DNA of 64,000 nt from NCBI GenBank assembly GCA_934552825.1, contig CAKTEQ010000003.1, positions 310,001 to 374,000 on the forward strand, read 5' to 3'. Below are positions 48,479 through 56,275 of this stretch, in pieces (positions within the stretch are counted from its first letter, which is position 1; each line of letters opens with the position of its first letter). The notes beneath the pieces were generated by a model. The model had not been told where the DNA came from. It was given only the letters and a program-made list of their open reading frames with translations, and searched no databases. Source of the DNA: an uncultured Oscillospiraceae bacterium. GTDB lineage: Bacteria; Bacillota; Clostridia; Oscillospirales; Oscillospiraceae. A program made the position numbers and the translations under genes.

Positions 48479-50056
48479 ATGACGGAGATCAAATTTGAAG
48501 AGACCGGCAAAATACTGCTTGAAGGCGTTGACACCGTTGTGGACGCCGTAAAAGTTACATACGGTCCAAGAGGACGCAGCGTCGTCTTCAACAAGAACCA
48601 TATGTGGCCCACAGTCTCAAACGATACTTCCAGCATCCTTCAGTATATCGACCTCAACGACGACTATCTCGGCAACGCTGCGGAGTTCGTTTCCGAGACC
48701 TGCCTGCGCACAACTAACGCATGCGGCGGCGGCGCCACAACGACGGCGATACTCATCCAGAAGCTGCTCCACGAGGGATTTAAGAACGTTAGTGCAGGCG
48801 CGAACCCCATGGTAATGCGCAAGGCTATAATTGAAGCAACAGATAAGGCTGTTGAGACCATCAAGACGACTTCAATGCAGGTCGGCGGAGAAAAGGAAAT
48901 GCGCCTTGTGACAAAGGTCGCCTGCGGAGACGAAGAGATCGGCAATATGGTCGTGGACGCAATGACTGGCACCGGTGACTATGGCATCGTGACAGTCGAA
49001 GACTCCGACGGTACTGAAAACTATGTGGACTGCGTGCGCGGCATGCAGATCCAGAAGGGCTTCATCTCCGACTATATGATAACCGACCCCGCCACAGGTC
49101 AGGCTGTACTGGAAAACCCCTATATCCTTATCGTTGACGAGGAGATAACCGAGTTTGAGAAGATAATCCCCATAATCGAGATGGTCCATAAGCAGAATGC
49201 GGAGCTGGTCATAATCGCGAGAGACGTCAAGGACGGCGCCCTCCACGGTATCTGCCATAATATCCGCCGCGGCGTAATAAAGACTCTCTGCGTGAGAGCC
49301 TTCGGCACAGCGGAGCGTGTGCTTGAATACCTTGAGGATATTGCAATTTTCACAGGCGGAGAGGTCATCTCCGATACATTTGGTCTCTCACTGGATAATG
49401 TCAAGCTCAGCCAGCTCGGCAGAGCGGCGCGCGTGACGAGCACTAAGGAGCGCACAATGATAACAGACGGTAAGGGAGATCCCGCTGCTATCAGAAAGCG
49501 CTGCGAGGATATAGTGGCTCTTCTTCAGAATCCCGTATCCAAGTTTGAGCACGACCGCAACCAGAACAGACTGGCGACTCTCAGCGGCGGCATCACCCGC
49601 ATCAAGATCGGCGGCTATACAAAGACTGAACAGCTTGAGCGCAAGCAGAAGGCAGAAGATGCCCTTGCGTCCCTTAACGCGGCTATGGCGAACGGCGTTG
49701 TCGCCGGCGGCGGCGTCGCGTTCCTTGACGCTGTGGGAGCTGTCGCGAAGATGTATAAGGAAGCACCCGAGGGCGACTATAAGACCGGTGTAAAAACGGT
49801 GCTGGACGCTCTGAGCGCTCCTCTGAAGCAGCTTGCGGAGAACGTTGGCCTGGAAGGTCCCGCTGTGCTTCATAACGTGATGAAGGTGGACGCTGTGGGA
49901 TACGGCTTCAATATTGAAACAGGTGAGTACGGCAATATGCTCGATATGGGCATCGCTGACCCCACTCTCACGGTGTGCACAGCTCTGAAGAACGCAGCGC
50001 ACTGTGTTGCTCTTATGCTCACGAGTGACGCTTTTGTCCAGAAGCTGGACGTGTAA
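48479..50056 (+). CDS. Divergent GroEL-family chaperonin without groES
   Basis: 525 residues, colinear with GroEL. The ATP-site region differs: VKVTYGPRGRSVVFNK is present and the Asp-52 equivalent is kept (VSNDTSS, Asp49), but GDGTTT is GGGATTT (83-89), so the Asp-87 equivalent, needed for ATPase in E. coli GroEL, is Gly85. Asp-398 is kept as Asp394 in KAEDALASLNAAM, and VVAGGGVAFL follows. The Gly-Gly-Met tail is missing; it ends SDAFVQKLDV. No groES lies next to it. HrcA control is shown by CIRCE, and strong codon bias suggests high expression. It is likely a second chaperonin with altered or slow ATP turnover. Confidence 0.93.
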   Translation: MTEIKFEETGKILLEGVDTVVDAVKVTYGPRGRSVVFNKNHMWPTVSNDTSSILQYIDLNDDYLGNAAEFVSETCLRTTNACGGGATTTAILIQKLLHEGFKNVSAGANPMVMRKAIIEATDKAVETIKTTSMQVGGEKEMRLVTKVACGDEEIGNMVVDAMTGTGDYGIVTVEDSDGTENYVDCVRGMQIQKGFISDYMITDPATGQAVLENPYILIVDEEITEFEKIIPIIEMVHKQNAELVIIARDVKDGALHGICHNIRRGVIKTLCVRAFGTAERVLEYLEDIAIFTGGEVISDTFGLSLDNVKLSQLGRAARVTSTKERTMITDGKGDPAAIRKRCEDIVALLQNPVSKFEHDRNQNRLATLSGGITRIKIGGYTKTEQLERKQKAEDALASLNAAMANGVVAGGGVAFLDAVGAVAKMYKEAPEGDYKTGVKTVLDALSAPLKQLAENVGLEGPAVLHNVMKVDAVGYGFNIETGEYGNMLDMGIADPTLTVCTALKNAAHCVALMLTSDAFVQKLDV

Positions 50057-50070
50057 TCTTATATCTATCA

Positions 50071-50109
50071 ATAACGGTGCGTCCGCGTTTGGGACGCACC
50101 GTTATTTCT
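50071..50109 (+). terminator. Terminator of the GroEL-like gene
   Basis: 14-bp stem ATAACGGTGCGTCC / GGACGCACCGTTAT with a seven-base loop and TTCTT tail. Confidence 0.9.
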
Positions 50110-50127
50110 TAATTATCCGGCCTTCGA

Positions 50128-50156
50128 TTGACAAGTTATCTTTTGCTTCCTATAAT
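50128..50156 (+). promoter_or_regulatory. Consensus promoter of the response regulator/ABC operon
   Basis: TTGACA, 17-bp spacer, TATAAT. Confidence 0.93.
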
Positions 50157-50200
50157 TTTGGCAATCGAAGAAACGGCATTTGAAAGAGCAGGAGGTTAAG

Positions 50201-50863
50201 ATGAGTACGATAATGATAATAGACGACGATGTCAATATCGGCAATCTGGAGCAGGAAGTCCTTGAGCGGGAGGGGTACAGCGTGATGCGGGCCTATTCCG
50301 GCACCGAGGCGCTGCTCCTTCTGAAGGATGCTCAACCGGATCTGGTTTTGCTTGACCTTATGCTCCCGGGATTATCCGGCGAAGAACTGCTGCCACGGAT
50401 ACAGGGGATACCGGTAATAGTCGTAAGCGCGAAAACTGCTGTCCAGGACAAGGTGGGCCTTCTTATGGGCGGCGCGGCCGATTATCTGACGAAGCCCTTT
50501 GACACAAAGGAGCTGCTTGCGCGGGTGGCCGTGCGCCTGAGGGAGAATTCCCGTTCACCGTTGGCCGCGGTTTACACCCGCGGCGATCTCGCGATAGATA
50601 CGGCGTCCCACAGCGTAAGCGCCGCGGGGACGGAGGTTTCCCTTACAAGAACGGAATATGCGATAGTAAAACTCCTTGCCCAGAACCCGGGGCAGGTTAT
50701 CGCAAAGTCGACTCTGCTGGAGCGGATAGCACAGGACACACCTGACTGCACGGAAAGCTCTTTGAAAACCCATATCAGCCATCTGAGAAGCAAACTGCGG
50801 GAGGCGAGCGGTAAGGAGTATGTGGAGTCTGTATGGGGCATAGGCTTCAGACTGAACGGATGA
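50201..50863 (+). CDS. OmpR/PhoB-family response regulator
   Basis: 220 residues. Receiver domain with the acidic pocket IMIIDDDVNIG, phospho-acceptor Asp in PDLVLLDLMLPG, Thr/Ser VIVVSAKT and Lys in YLTKPFDTKELLARV; then a winged-helix DNA-binding domain ending ESSLKTHISHLRSKLREASG and VESVWGIGFRLNG. Start: ATG at 50201 after GGAGG. It is the first gene of a RR-ABC-permease-kinase module; the direct repeats right after it are its probable target. Confidence 0.96.
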   Translation: MSTIMIIDDDVNIGNLEQEVLEREGYSVMRAYSGTEALLLLKDAQPDLVLLDLMLPGLSGEELLPRIQGIPVIVVSAKTAVQDKVGLLMGGAADYLTKPFDTKELLARVAVRLRENSRSPLAAVYTRGDLAIDTASHSVSAAGTEVSLTRTEYAIVKLLAQNPGQVIAKSTLLERIAQDTPDCTESSLKTHISHLRSKLREASGKEYVESVWGIGFRLNG

Positions 50864-50905
50864 TCTCAACGGTTTCTCAACCTTTGTCTTAACCGTTGTC
50901 TCAAC
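50864..50905 (+). promoter_or_regulatory. Four phased direct repeats, probable response-regulator sites
   Basis: T(C/T)T(C/T)AAC copies begin at 50864, 50875, 50887 and 50899, i.e. 11, 12 and 12 bases apart, about one helical turn. The third copy is TCTTAAC. They lie between the regulator stop and the ABC gene, where an operon-internal promoter would sit. Confidence 0.65.
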
Positions 50906-50912
50906 CTTTACC

Positions 50913-50931
50913 CGATAGGATAGGCCTATCG
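50913..50931 (+). other. Small hairpin in the ABC-transporter leader
   Basis: CGATAGG-ATAGG-CCTATCG, shortly before AAAGGAGG; may limit initiation at the ABC gene. Confidence 0.5.
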
Positions 50932-50951
50932 AGTAAAAGGAGGTATATCAC

Positions 50952-51866
50952 ATGGAATATGTGCTCGAAACGAACGCGCTGCGAAAGAGCTACCGTGGGT
51001 TTACGGCCCTTGAGGGGCTCACGATGCGCATCCCGAAGGGGGCAATATACGGTTTTGTTGGGCGCAACGGCGCCGGCAAGACAACGCTTATCCGCATTAT
51101 CTGCGGCTTGCAGGAGCCGACAGGCGGAAGCTATACGCTGTATGGCGCAAAAAACACGGACAGAAGAATAGTACGCAGCCGCCGAAGAATAGGGGCGGTA
51201 GTTGAAACACCTTCCGTATACCGGGACATGACGGCTGAGTGGAATATACGCCAGCAATACCGCATATTGGGAGTACCCACGGACGACGGCATGGAAGAGC
51301 TGCTGAGACTAGTGGGGCTCGAGAATACGGGCAAGAAAAAGGTGCGTGATTTCTCCCTGGGAATGTGTCAGAGACTGGGGATAGCCGTCGCTCTGGCGGG
51401 AAATCCCGATTTCCTTGTGCTGGACGAGCCGGTGAATGGACTCGATCCCCAGGGGATAATCGAGATCAGGGAACTTATACTGAAGCTGAACAAAGAGCGT
51501 GGGATAACGGTGCTCATATCGAGCCACAATCTTGACGAGCTTGCCCGCCTTGCAACCCATTACGGGTTTATAGACGGTGGGCGCATGGTGAAAGAGATGA
51601 GCGCTGCCGAGCTTGAATCACGGTGCCGCAAGTGCGTGCGCGTTGAAGTTTCCGACATGAAGGTCCTGGCGCGCGCCCTTGATGATATGAAGGTGGACTA
51701 CGCCGTTATAGATGGGGAAAAGGCGGATATCTACGGAGATCTGCAGGTAACCCGGCTTGTCCAGACTCTGGCCGCCGAAAACTGCGTCCTCTACACTATG
51801 AAAGAGCGGGACGAGAGCCTTGAGAGCTACTACATGAACCTGATAGGGGGTGAGCACCGTGCGTAA
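50952..51866 (+). CDS. ABC transporter ATP-binding protein (bacitracin/lantibiotic-type)
   Basis: 304 residues. Walker A GRNGAGKTTLIRII, Q-loop, signature FSLGMCQRLGIAVAL, Walker B FLVLDEPVNGLDP and H-loop LISSHNLDEL. The sequence SYRGFTALEGLTMRIPKG at the N-terminus and the C-terminal tail of about 80 residues are typical of the BcrA/lantibiotic-immunity group. It pairs with the following permease. Confidence 0.96.
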   Translation: MEYVLETNALRKSYRGFTALEGLTMRIPKGAIYGFVGRNGAGKTTLIRIICGLQEPTGGSYTLYGAKNTDRRIVRSRRRIGAVVETPSVYRDMTAEWNIRQQYRILGVPTDDGMEELLRLVGLENTGKKKVRDFSLGMCQRLGIAVALAGNPDFLVLDEPVNGLDPQGIIEIRELILKLNKERGITVLISSHNLDELARLATHYGFIDGGRMVKEMSAAELESRCRKCVRVEVSDMKVLARALDDMKVDYAVIDGEKADIYGDLQVTRLVQTLAAENCVLYTMKERDESLESYYMNLIGGEHRA

Positions 51867-52674
51867 ACTGCTGAGAGCAAATTTATCCAGACTCTGGCGG
51901 AGCAAGGTGCTCTGGCTGTGCGCGTCAGCCGCGTTTATTATGTCGGCGGCCTTCCTGGTCAATCTGGGTATACGCAGCGACACGATATATACGCTTGATG
52001 AGGCGGTTATGCAGGTCTTTCCTTTCATGCCTGTTATATACGCTGTGTTCGTGGGAATGTTCCTGGGGACAGAATATCAGGACGGGACTATGCGCAACAA
52101 AATCATCGTGGGACATTCCCGCCGGGAGGTATATCTCACGGGCTTTGCCGCGGCGCTGGTGGGCTGCCTCGTGATACTCCTGGCTTGGGCGCTGAGTTTT
52201 GCTGTGGGCGTGGTGCAATTTGGCTGGTTCACAGCGCCATGGCCCCATCTTCTAGTCCAGGGGGCTGCGGAGGTGCTTATCACCGCGGCTGTCGCCGGGA
52301 TACTTACACTCCTTTGTACCCTCTCCTCAAACAAGGCAGCGTCGGCTGTCATCGCTATACTGCTGATGTTTCTTCTCATAGTCATGGCGAGCAGCATCTA
52401 TAATGCGCTGTGTGAGCCGGAGTTCGTCTCATTCGGAGTTTATACTGAAAATGGCGTGGAGATCGGTGATGCGGAGCCAAATCCGGCTTATGTTTCCGGT
52501 GTAATGCGGGAGATATATGAATTTGCAGTGAATGTGCTTCCATCGGGGCAGGGGATACTGCTCGCCAATGAGGAGTTTGACCACCCGGTGCTGTCCATTT
52601 GCGCGTCCGCGTGCATCATGCTGCTCACAACGGTCGTAGGCACCGCGGCGTTCAAACGTAAGAATTTGAAATAA
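51859..52674 (+). CDS. ABC transporter permease, ABC-2 type
   Basis: 271 residues, six hydrophobic segments: N-terminal membrane helix (about 20-40), central PVIYAVFVGMFLGTEYQDGT followed by MRNKIIVGHSRREVYLTG (the EYqdGTiRNK motif of the ABC-2 immunity permeases), and further helices to the end. Start: GTG at 51859 after AGGGGGTG, overlapping the previous stop by 8 bases. The substrate is probably a cell-wall-active peptide, by analogy only. Confidence 0.92.
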   Translation: MRKLLRANLSRLWRSKVLWLCASAAFIMSAAFLVNLGIRSDTIYTLDEAVMQVFPFMPVIYAVFVGMFLGTEYQDGTMRNKIIVGHSRREVYLTGFAAALVGCLVILLAWALSFAVGVVQFGWFTAPWPHLLVQGAAEVLITAAVAGILTLLCTLSSNKAASAVIAILLMFLLIVMASSIYNALCEPEFVSFGVYTENGVEIGDAEPNPAYVSGVMREIYEFAVNVLPSGQGILLANEEFDHPVLSICASACIMLLTTVVGTAAFKRKNLK

Positions 52675-52684
52675 GGAGCACAAA

Positions 52685-53578
52685 ATGGAGATCGGTCTTA
52701 TTGTATCAACTGTAATTCTGGCGCTTGCGGTTTTTATCCTGCTGGGGCGTCTTCTGTCTCTGCGTGGTTCAATACGGGAAACAGCCTGGGAACTTAACGA
52801 AAAGCTGTCTGAAGATACAAACACACTGATCTCCATTTCCACGGGTGACAGGCAGATGCGCGCTCTGGCTGGAAAGATAAATTTCCAGCTCAACGAACTG
52901 AGAAAAGAGCGCCTGCGGCTGCAAAACGGCGATGCTGAGCTTAAGGCGGCGGTGACCAATATATCTCATGACCTTCGCACGCCGCTCACGGCGATCAGCG
53001 GGTATCTTGACCTCCTGGAGAGTGAGGAAAATACGGAGAAAGCCGAAAGATATATCGGTGTCATACGGGAACGCACCGATGCCATGTGCGCCCTTACGGA
53101 TGAGCTGTTCCGCTATTCTGTCATCACATCCACGGCGGAAGACCTTGCAGAAGAGCCAGTGAATATCGTAAGCGTTATGGAGCAGAGCCTTGCCGGCATA
53201 TGGAGCACGCTGGAGGACCGGGGGATAACTCCGGAAATAAACCTTCCGAAGGATAAGGTCGTGCGAATAATGGACGCCGGGGCGCTGCGCCGAGTGTTTG
53301 ATAATGTTCTGAGCAACGCCGCGAAATATTCAGACGGCGACATTGAGGTGTGCATGGATACGCATGGCACTGCCGTTTTTTCCAACAGTGCGGCAAACCT
53401 GAGTTCTGTCCAGGTAGAGCGGCTTTTCGACAGGTTCTATACGGTGGAGCAGGCGCGCTCTTCAACGGGACTGGGGCTCTCCATAGCGCGTATGCTTACT
53501 GAGAAGATGGGAGGAAGCATATCCGCAAAGTACAGCGGCGGCAGACTGAGTATTATCCTGTGCTTCCCGGAAAAATGA
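52685..53578 (+). CDS. Sensor histidine kinase of the ABC module
   Basis: 297 residues. One N-terminal membrane helix (residues 4-24) and almost no extracytoplasmic part, so it may sense through the transporter as in BceS systems. HisKA: TNISHDLRTPLTAISGYLDLL (phospho-His about residue 98), N box NVLSNAAKYS, a short ATPase region, G2 box STGLGLSIARML. GGAG precedes the ATG. It ends the operon. Confidence 0.95.
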   Translation: MEIGLIVSTVILALAVFILLGRLLSLRGSIRETAWELNEKLSEDTNTLISISTGDRQMRALAGKINFQLNELRKERLRLQNGDAELKAAVTNISHDLRTPLTAISGYLDLLESEENTEKAERYIGVIRERTDAMCALTDELFRYSVITSTAEDLAEEPVNIVSVMEQSLAGIWSTLEDRGITPEINLPKDKVVRIMDAGALRRVFDNVLSNAAKYSDGDIEVCMDTHGTAVFSNSAANLSSVQVERLFDRFYTVEQARSSTGLGLSIARMLTEKMGGSISAKYSGGRLSIILCFPEK

Positions 53579-53579
53579 A

Positions 53580-53612
53580 AACCCCGGAGACGTTTTAAGC
53601 GTCTCCGGGGTT
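53580..53612. terminator. Bidirectional terminator
   Basis: 13-bp stem AACCCCGGAGACG / CGTCTCCGGGGTT with a seven-base loop, between the convergent kinase and carboxypeptidase genes. Confidence 0.85.
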
Positions 53613-53621
53613 CGCTGTTTA

Positions 53622-54974
53622 TTACTCGTCTCTGTGGCGGGACGAGACCTTTTTTCTGCGTCTGTGCCGGCGTCTGCGGACATTGTAGGATATCACAAGC
53701 GCCAGATAGATAAACAACAGCAGCAGGGCTGCAATGACTATAATGGTGACCATTGTCTTTACCGTGCTTCCCGCTTTGGTGCTGGTATTGAAGATGCCCT
53801 TTTTGGCGTTCAGAGAGGTGAGGGCGAGAAGGTCGGTCTCTGCAATGGTCTGCCCCTTATATACAAAGGCGACGGTGCCGAGTACGGAGCCCTTGACGAC
53901 TGGGGCCTCAAGCTCCTCCGAAAAGAGCGTGACCTTTCGCTCTATCTGCTCCACATCCATTGCATTGGGGAGCAGGAGAGTGACATTAGTCGCGGGATGG
54001 ACAACCACATAATCCGCGTCCTGCGCACCCTTGACAGGCACCTCCTGGATCATATCTGAGGCGCTGGCTATGGACTGAAGGGAGTAGTTTGCGAACGCCC
54101 AATTATACAGAGCGATGCTGTCAGAAAAACTTGTGGCACCGTAAGCGCCAGTGTCCAGGATCTCTTCCTGGCAGCCCATGACGACAGCTATGTACTCAAG
54201 GCCGTTTTTCTCCGCATGGGACATGAGACAGTACCCCGCTGCGCTTGTACTGCCGGTTTTTCCTCCGATGGCGTATTCGTATTTGTATGGTGAACCGACT
54301 TTGGTGGAGATAAGCTGATTTGTGTTTGTGAGACTGCGTTCCTCGGAGAGGTTGGTGGCAGGTACTGTATACATTGCCGTCGAGGTTATCTGTACGAAGA
54401 GCTGATGGTCGAGAGCCTCGGCGGAGATCGTGTAAATATCCCGGGCGGTCGTATAGTGATTTTCGTCATGGAGCCCGTGGGCATTTACAAAATTAGTGCC
54501 GGTACAGCCCAGAGCCGCGGCGCGCTCGTTCATTTTTGCCACGAAAGCGTCAACTGAACCGTAGGTGTACTCCGCGACAATGTTGCAAGCTTCGTTTGCA
54601 GACGCCATAAGAACGCAGTACAGGAGATCCCCAAGAGTCATTTCCTCGCCGGGCTGGATGTTCTGTGTGCTGCCGTCGGCGGCAAGACCAGCCTGAAAAG
54701 TATCGGAGGCGGTAACGATATCCGCGGTGTCAAACCGGCCTGCTTCGATGGCTTCGATAGCTATGAGAGCCGTCATGATCTTGGTGAGGCTCGCAGGGTA
54801 GGCACGCTTATCCGCGTTTTTTTCGTACACGACGGTGCCGCTGTCCCGGTGGACGCATATGGCGCCCTGCGCTGTTAGCTCCGGAAGGTCGCCGTCCTCG
54901 GCAAAGACGGGTACGAGCATTGTGAAAAGCAGCAGTACAGCGATAAAGAGAGCTGTGTATCTTTTATATTTCAT
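53622..54974 (-). CDS. D-alanyl-D-alanine carboxypeptidase (penicillin-binding protein 5/DacF type)
   Basis: 450 residues. Signal peptide (1-26). The peptidase S11 domain has SLTKIMTAL (SxxK, catalytic Ser), SANEACN (SxN) and GGKTGSTSAAGYC (KTG). The C-terminal PBP5_C domain (about 300-400) and a membrane helix near 410-430 with a basic tail follow. It trims the fifth residue of stem peptides, tuning crosslinking. Low-GC Gram-positives have several such genes (dacA, dacB, dacF); which one this is cannot be told. The ATG has AGGAG upstream. Confidence 0.95.
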   Translation of the reverse strand: MKYKRYTALFIAVLLLFTMLVPVFAEDGDLPELTAQGAICVHRDSGTVVYEKNADKRAYPASLTKIMTALIAIEAIEAGRFDTADIVTASDTFQAGLAADGSTQNIQPGEEMTLGDLLYCVLMASANEACNIVAEYTYGSVDAFVAKMNERAAALGCTGTNFVNAHGLHDENHYTTARDIYTISAEALDHQLFVQITSTAMYTVPATNLSEERSLTNTNQLISTKVGSPYKYEYAIGGKTGSTSAAGYCLMSHAEKNGLEYIAVVMGCQEEILDTGAYGATSFSDSIALYNWAFANYSLQSIASASDMIQEVPVKGAQDADYVVVHPATNVTLLLPNAMDVEQIERKVTLFSEELEAPVVKGSVLGTVAFVYKGQTIAETDLLALTSLNAKKGIFNTSTKAGSTVKTMVTIIVIAALLLLFIYLALVISYNVRRRRHRRRKKVSSRHRDE

Positions 54975-55062
54975 GGTAGTAATCTCCTGAAAAAAATGCT
55001 ACAATGGGATATGTATAGGTACAGAGTGCTGCCGTTATGACGGCGAACGCCTGTTTCAAATA

Positions 55063-55090
55063 ATTATATCAAATTCGACCGTTTTTTCAA
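55063..55090 (-). promoter_or_regulatory. Promoter of the carboxypeptidase gene
   Basis: On the minus strand: TTGAAA (55090-55085), 16-bp spacer, TATAAT (55068-55063); a leader of about 85 bases. Confidence 0.6.
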
Positions 55091-55124
55091 TAGCGTACAG
55101 CTTAATTTTGTGTGGTGAGTGCAT

Positions 55125-55580
55125 ATGAAAAACAAGACAGCCTGCATACTTATCTGCTTGCTTACGGCGGCGCTCGTTTTTTTTACCTGCGGTTTTTTCT
55201 CCGGAAGAGCCGCCAGGGGAGTTACGATACGCTGGGAAAAGGGAGAGCCTGCCGCGGTAAGTTCGGAACCGGCAGAAAACACAGATGAGGACGATAATTC
55301 TCCGGAGAGTGCGCCGGAAGATGAGACACCGGCCTCTTCTGAGAAAACTACGCCGGGCGAGGAAGAACAGACGCCACAGACAGCAGGGCTTGTGAATATA
55401 AATACTGCTCAGGCGGGAGAGCTTCAGACTCTGCCCGGTATCGGCGAAGTCATAGCCGGGCGAATAATTGAGTACAGAAACGCGAACGGACCCTTCACAT
55501 CGGTGGAGGATATCTGTAATGTCAAGGGAATAGGACAGGCAAAATTCGAAGGCATGAAAGACCTGATATGTGTTGACTGA
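55125..55580 (+). CDS. ComEA-like helix-hairpin-helix protein
   Basis: 151 residues. Membrane anchor or signal (residues 7-25), an acidic Glu/Pro/Ser spacer (about 40-88), then a ComEA-type double HhH domain: VNINTAQAGELQTLPGIGEV, IAGRIIEYRNANGPF and DICNVKGIGQAKFEGMKDLI. The SLBB domain of full ComEA is absent. ComEA binds incoming DNA, but without comEB/comEC nearby competence is only a possibility. ATG at 55125 follows GGTGAG. Confidence 0.9.
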   Translation: MKNKTACILICLLTAALVFFTCGFFSGRAARGVTIRWEKGEPAAVSSEPAENTDEDDNSPESAPEDETPASSEKTTPGEEEQTPQTAGLVNINTAQAGELQTLPGIGEVIAGRIIEYRNANGPFTSVEDICNVKGIGQAKFEGMKDLICVD

Positions 55581-55594
55581 GAAACGGGGTAACG

Positions 55595-56275
55595 ATGAAA
55601 ATTCTTGTAATTGACGACGAAAAGCTGCTGGTGAAGGGCATTAAATTCAACCTTGAGCATGAGGGATACCAGGTGGACGCCGGTTATTCCGGTACGGACG
55701 CAGTGGACATGGCGCGCGGCGGCAACTATGACCTCATAATCCTTGATCTGATGCTGCCGGGAATAGACGGGCTTGAGGCGTGCCGGCGGATAAGGGAATT
55801 CTCCAACGTGCCTATAATAATGCTCACGGCGAAAAGCGAGGATACGGACAAGCTCCTGGGGTTTGAATTTGGGGCGGATGACTATGTGACAAAGCCTTTC
55901 AACATTTTGGAGCTTCGCGCCAGGATAAGAGCGCTGCTCAAGCGGTCTGGCAGCATAAATCCGCAGACATCTAAGGAAAAAAACGTTGGAAGCATAACTA
56001 TGAACACAGAGACGCGCATGGTGTTCAAGAACGGAGAGGCGGTCAATCTCACAGCAAAGGAATTTGACCTTCTGGAGCTGTTCATGAACAACCCTCTCAG
56101 GGTATACAGCAGGGAAAACCTTCTCAATATTGTGTGGGGCTATGAATACCAGAGCGATATCCGCACAGTGGACGTGCACGTCAGACGGCTCAGGGAGAAG
56201 CTTGAGGATAATCCGGCGAGTCCTGAGTATATCATGACAAAGTGGGGAGTTGGGTACTATTTCAAGGGAGTATAA
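55595..56275 (+). CDS. PhoB/PhoP-type response regulator
   Basis: 226 residues. Receiver: ILVIDDEKLLVKGIKFNLEH, Asp in DLIILDLMLPGIDGLEAC, IMLTAKSEDTDKLLGFEFGA, YVTKPFNILELRARIRALL. Winged helix: LTAKEFDLLELFMNNPLRVY, WGYEYQSDIRTVDVHVRRLR and IMTKWGVGYYFKGV. It is the first gene of a regulator-kinase-lipoprotein operon. Start follows a GGGGTAACG site. Confidence 0.97.
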   Translation: MKILVIDDEKLLVKGIKFNLEHEGYQVDAGYSGTDAVDMARGGNYDLIILDLMLPGIDGLEACRRIREFSNVPIIMLTAKSEDTDKLLGFEFGADDYVTKPFNILELRARIRALLKRSGSINPQTSKEKNVGSITMNTETRMVFKNGEAVNLTAKEFDLLELFMNNPLRVYSRENLLNIVWGYEYQSDIRTVDVHVRRLREKLEDNPASPEYIMTKWGVGYYFKGV

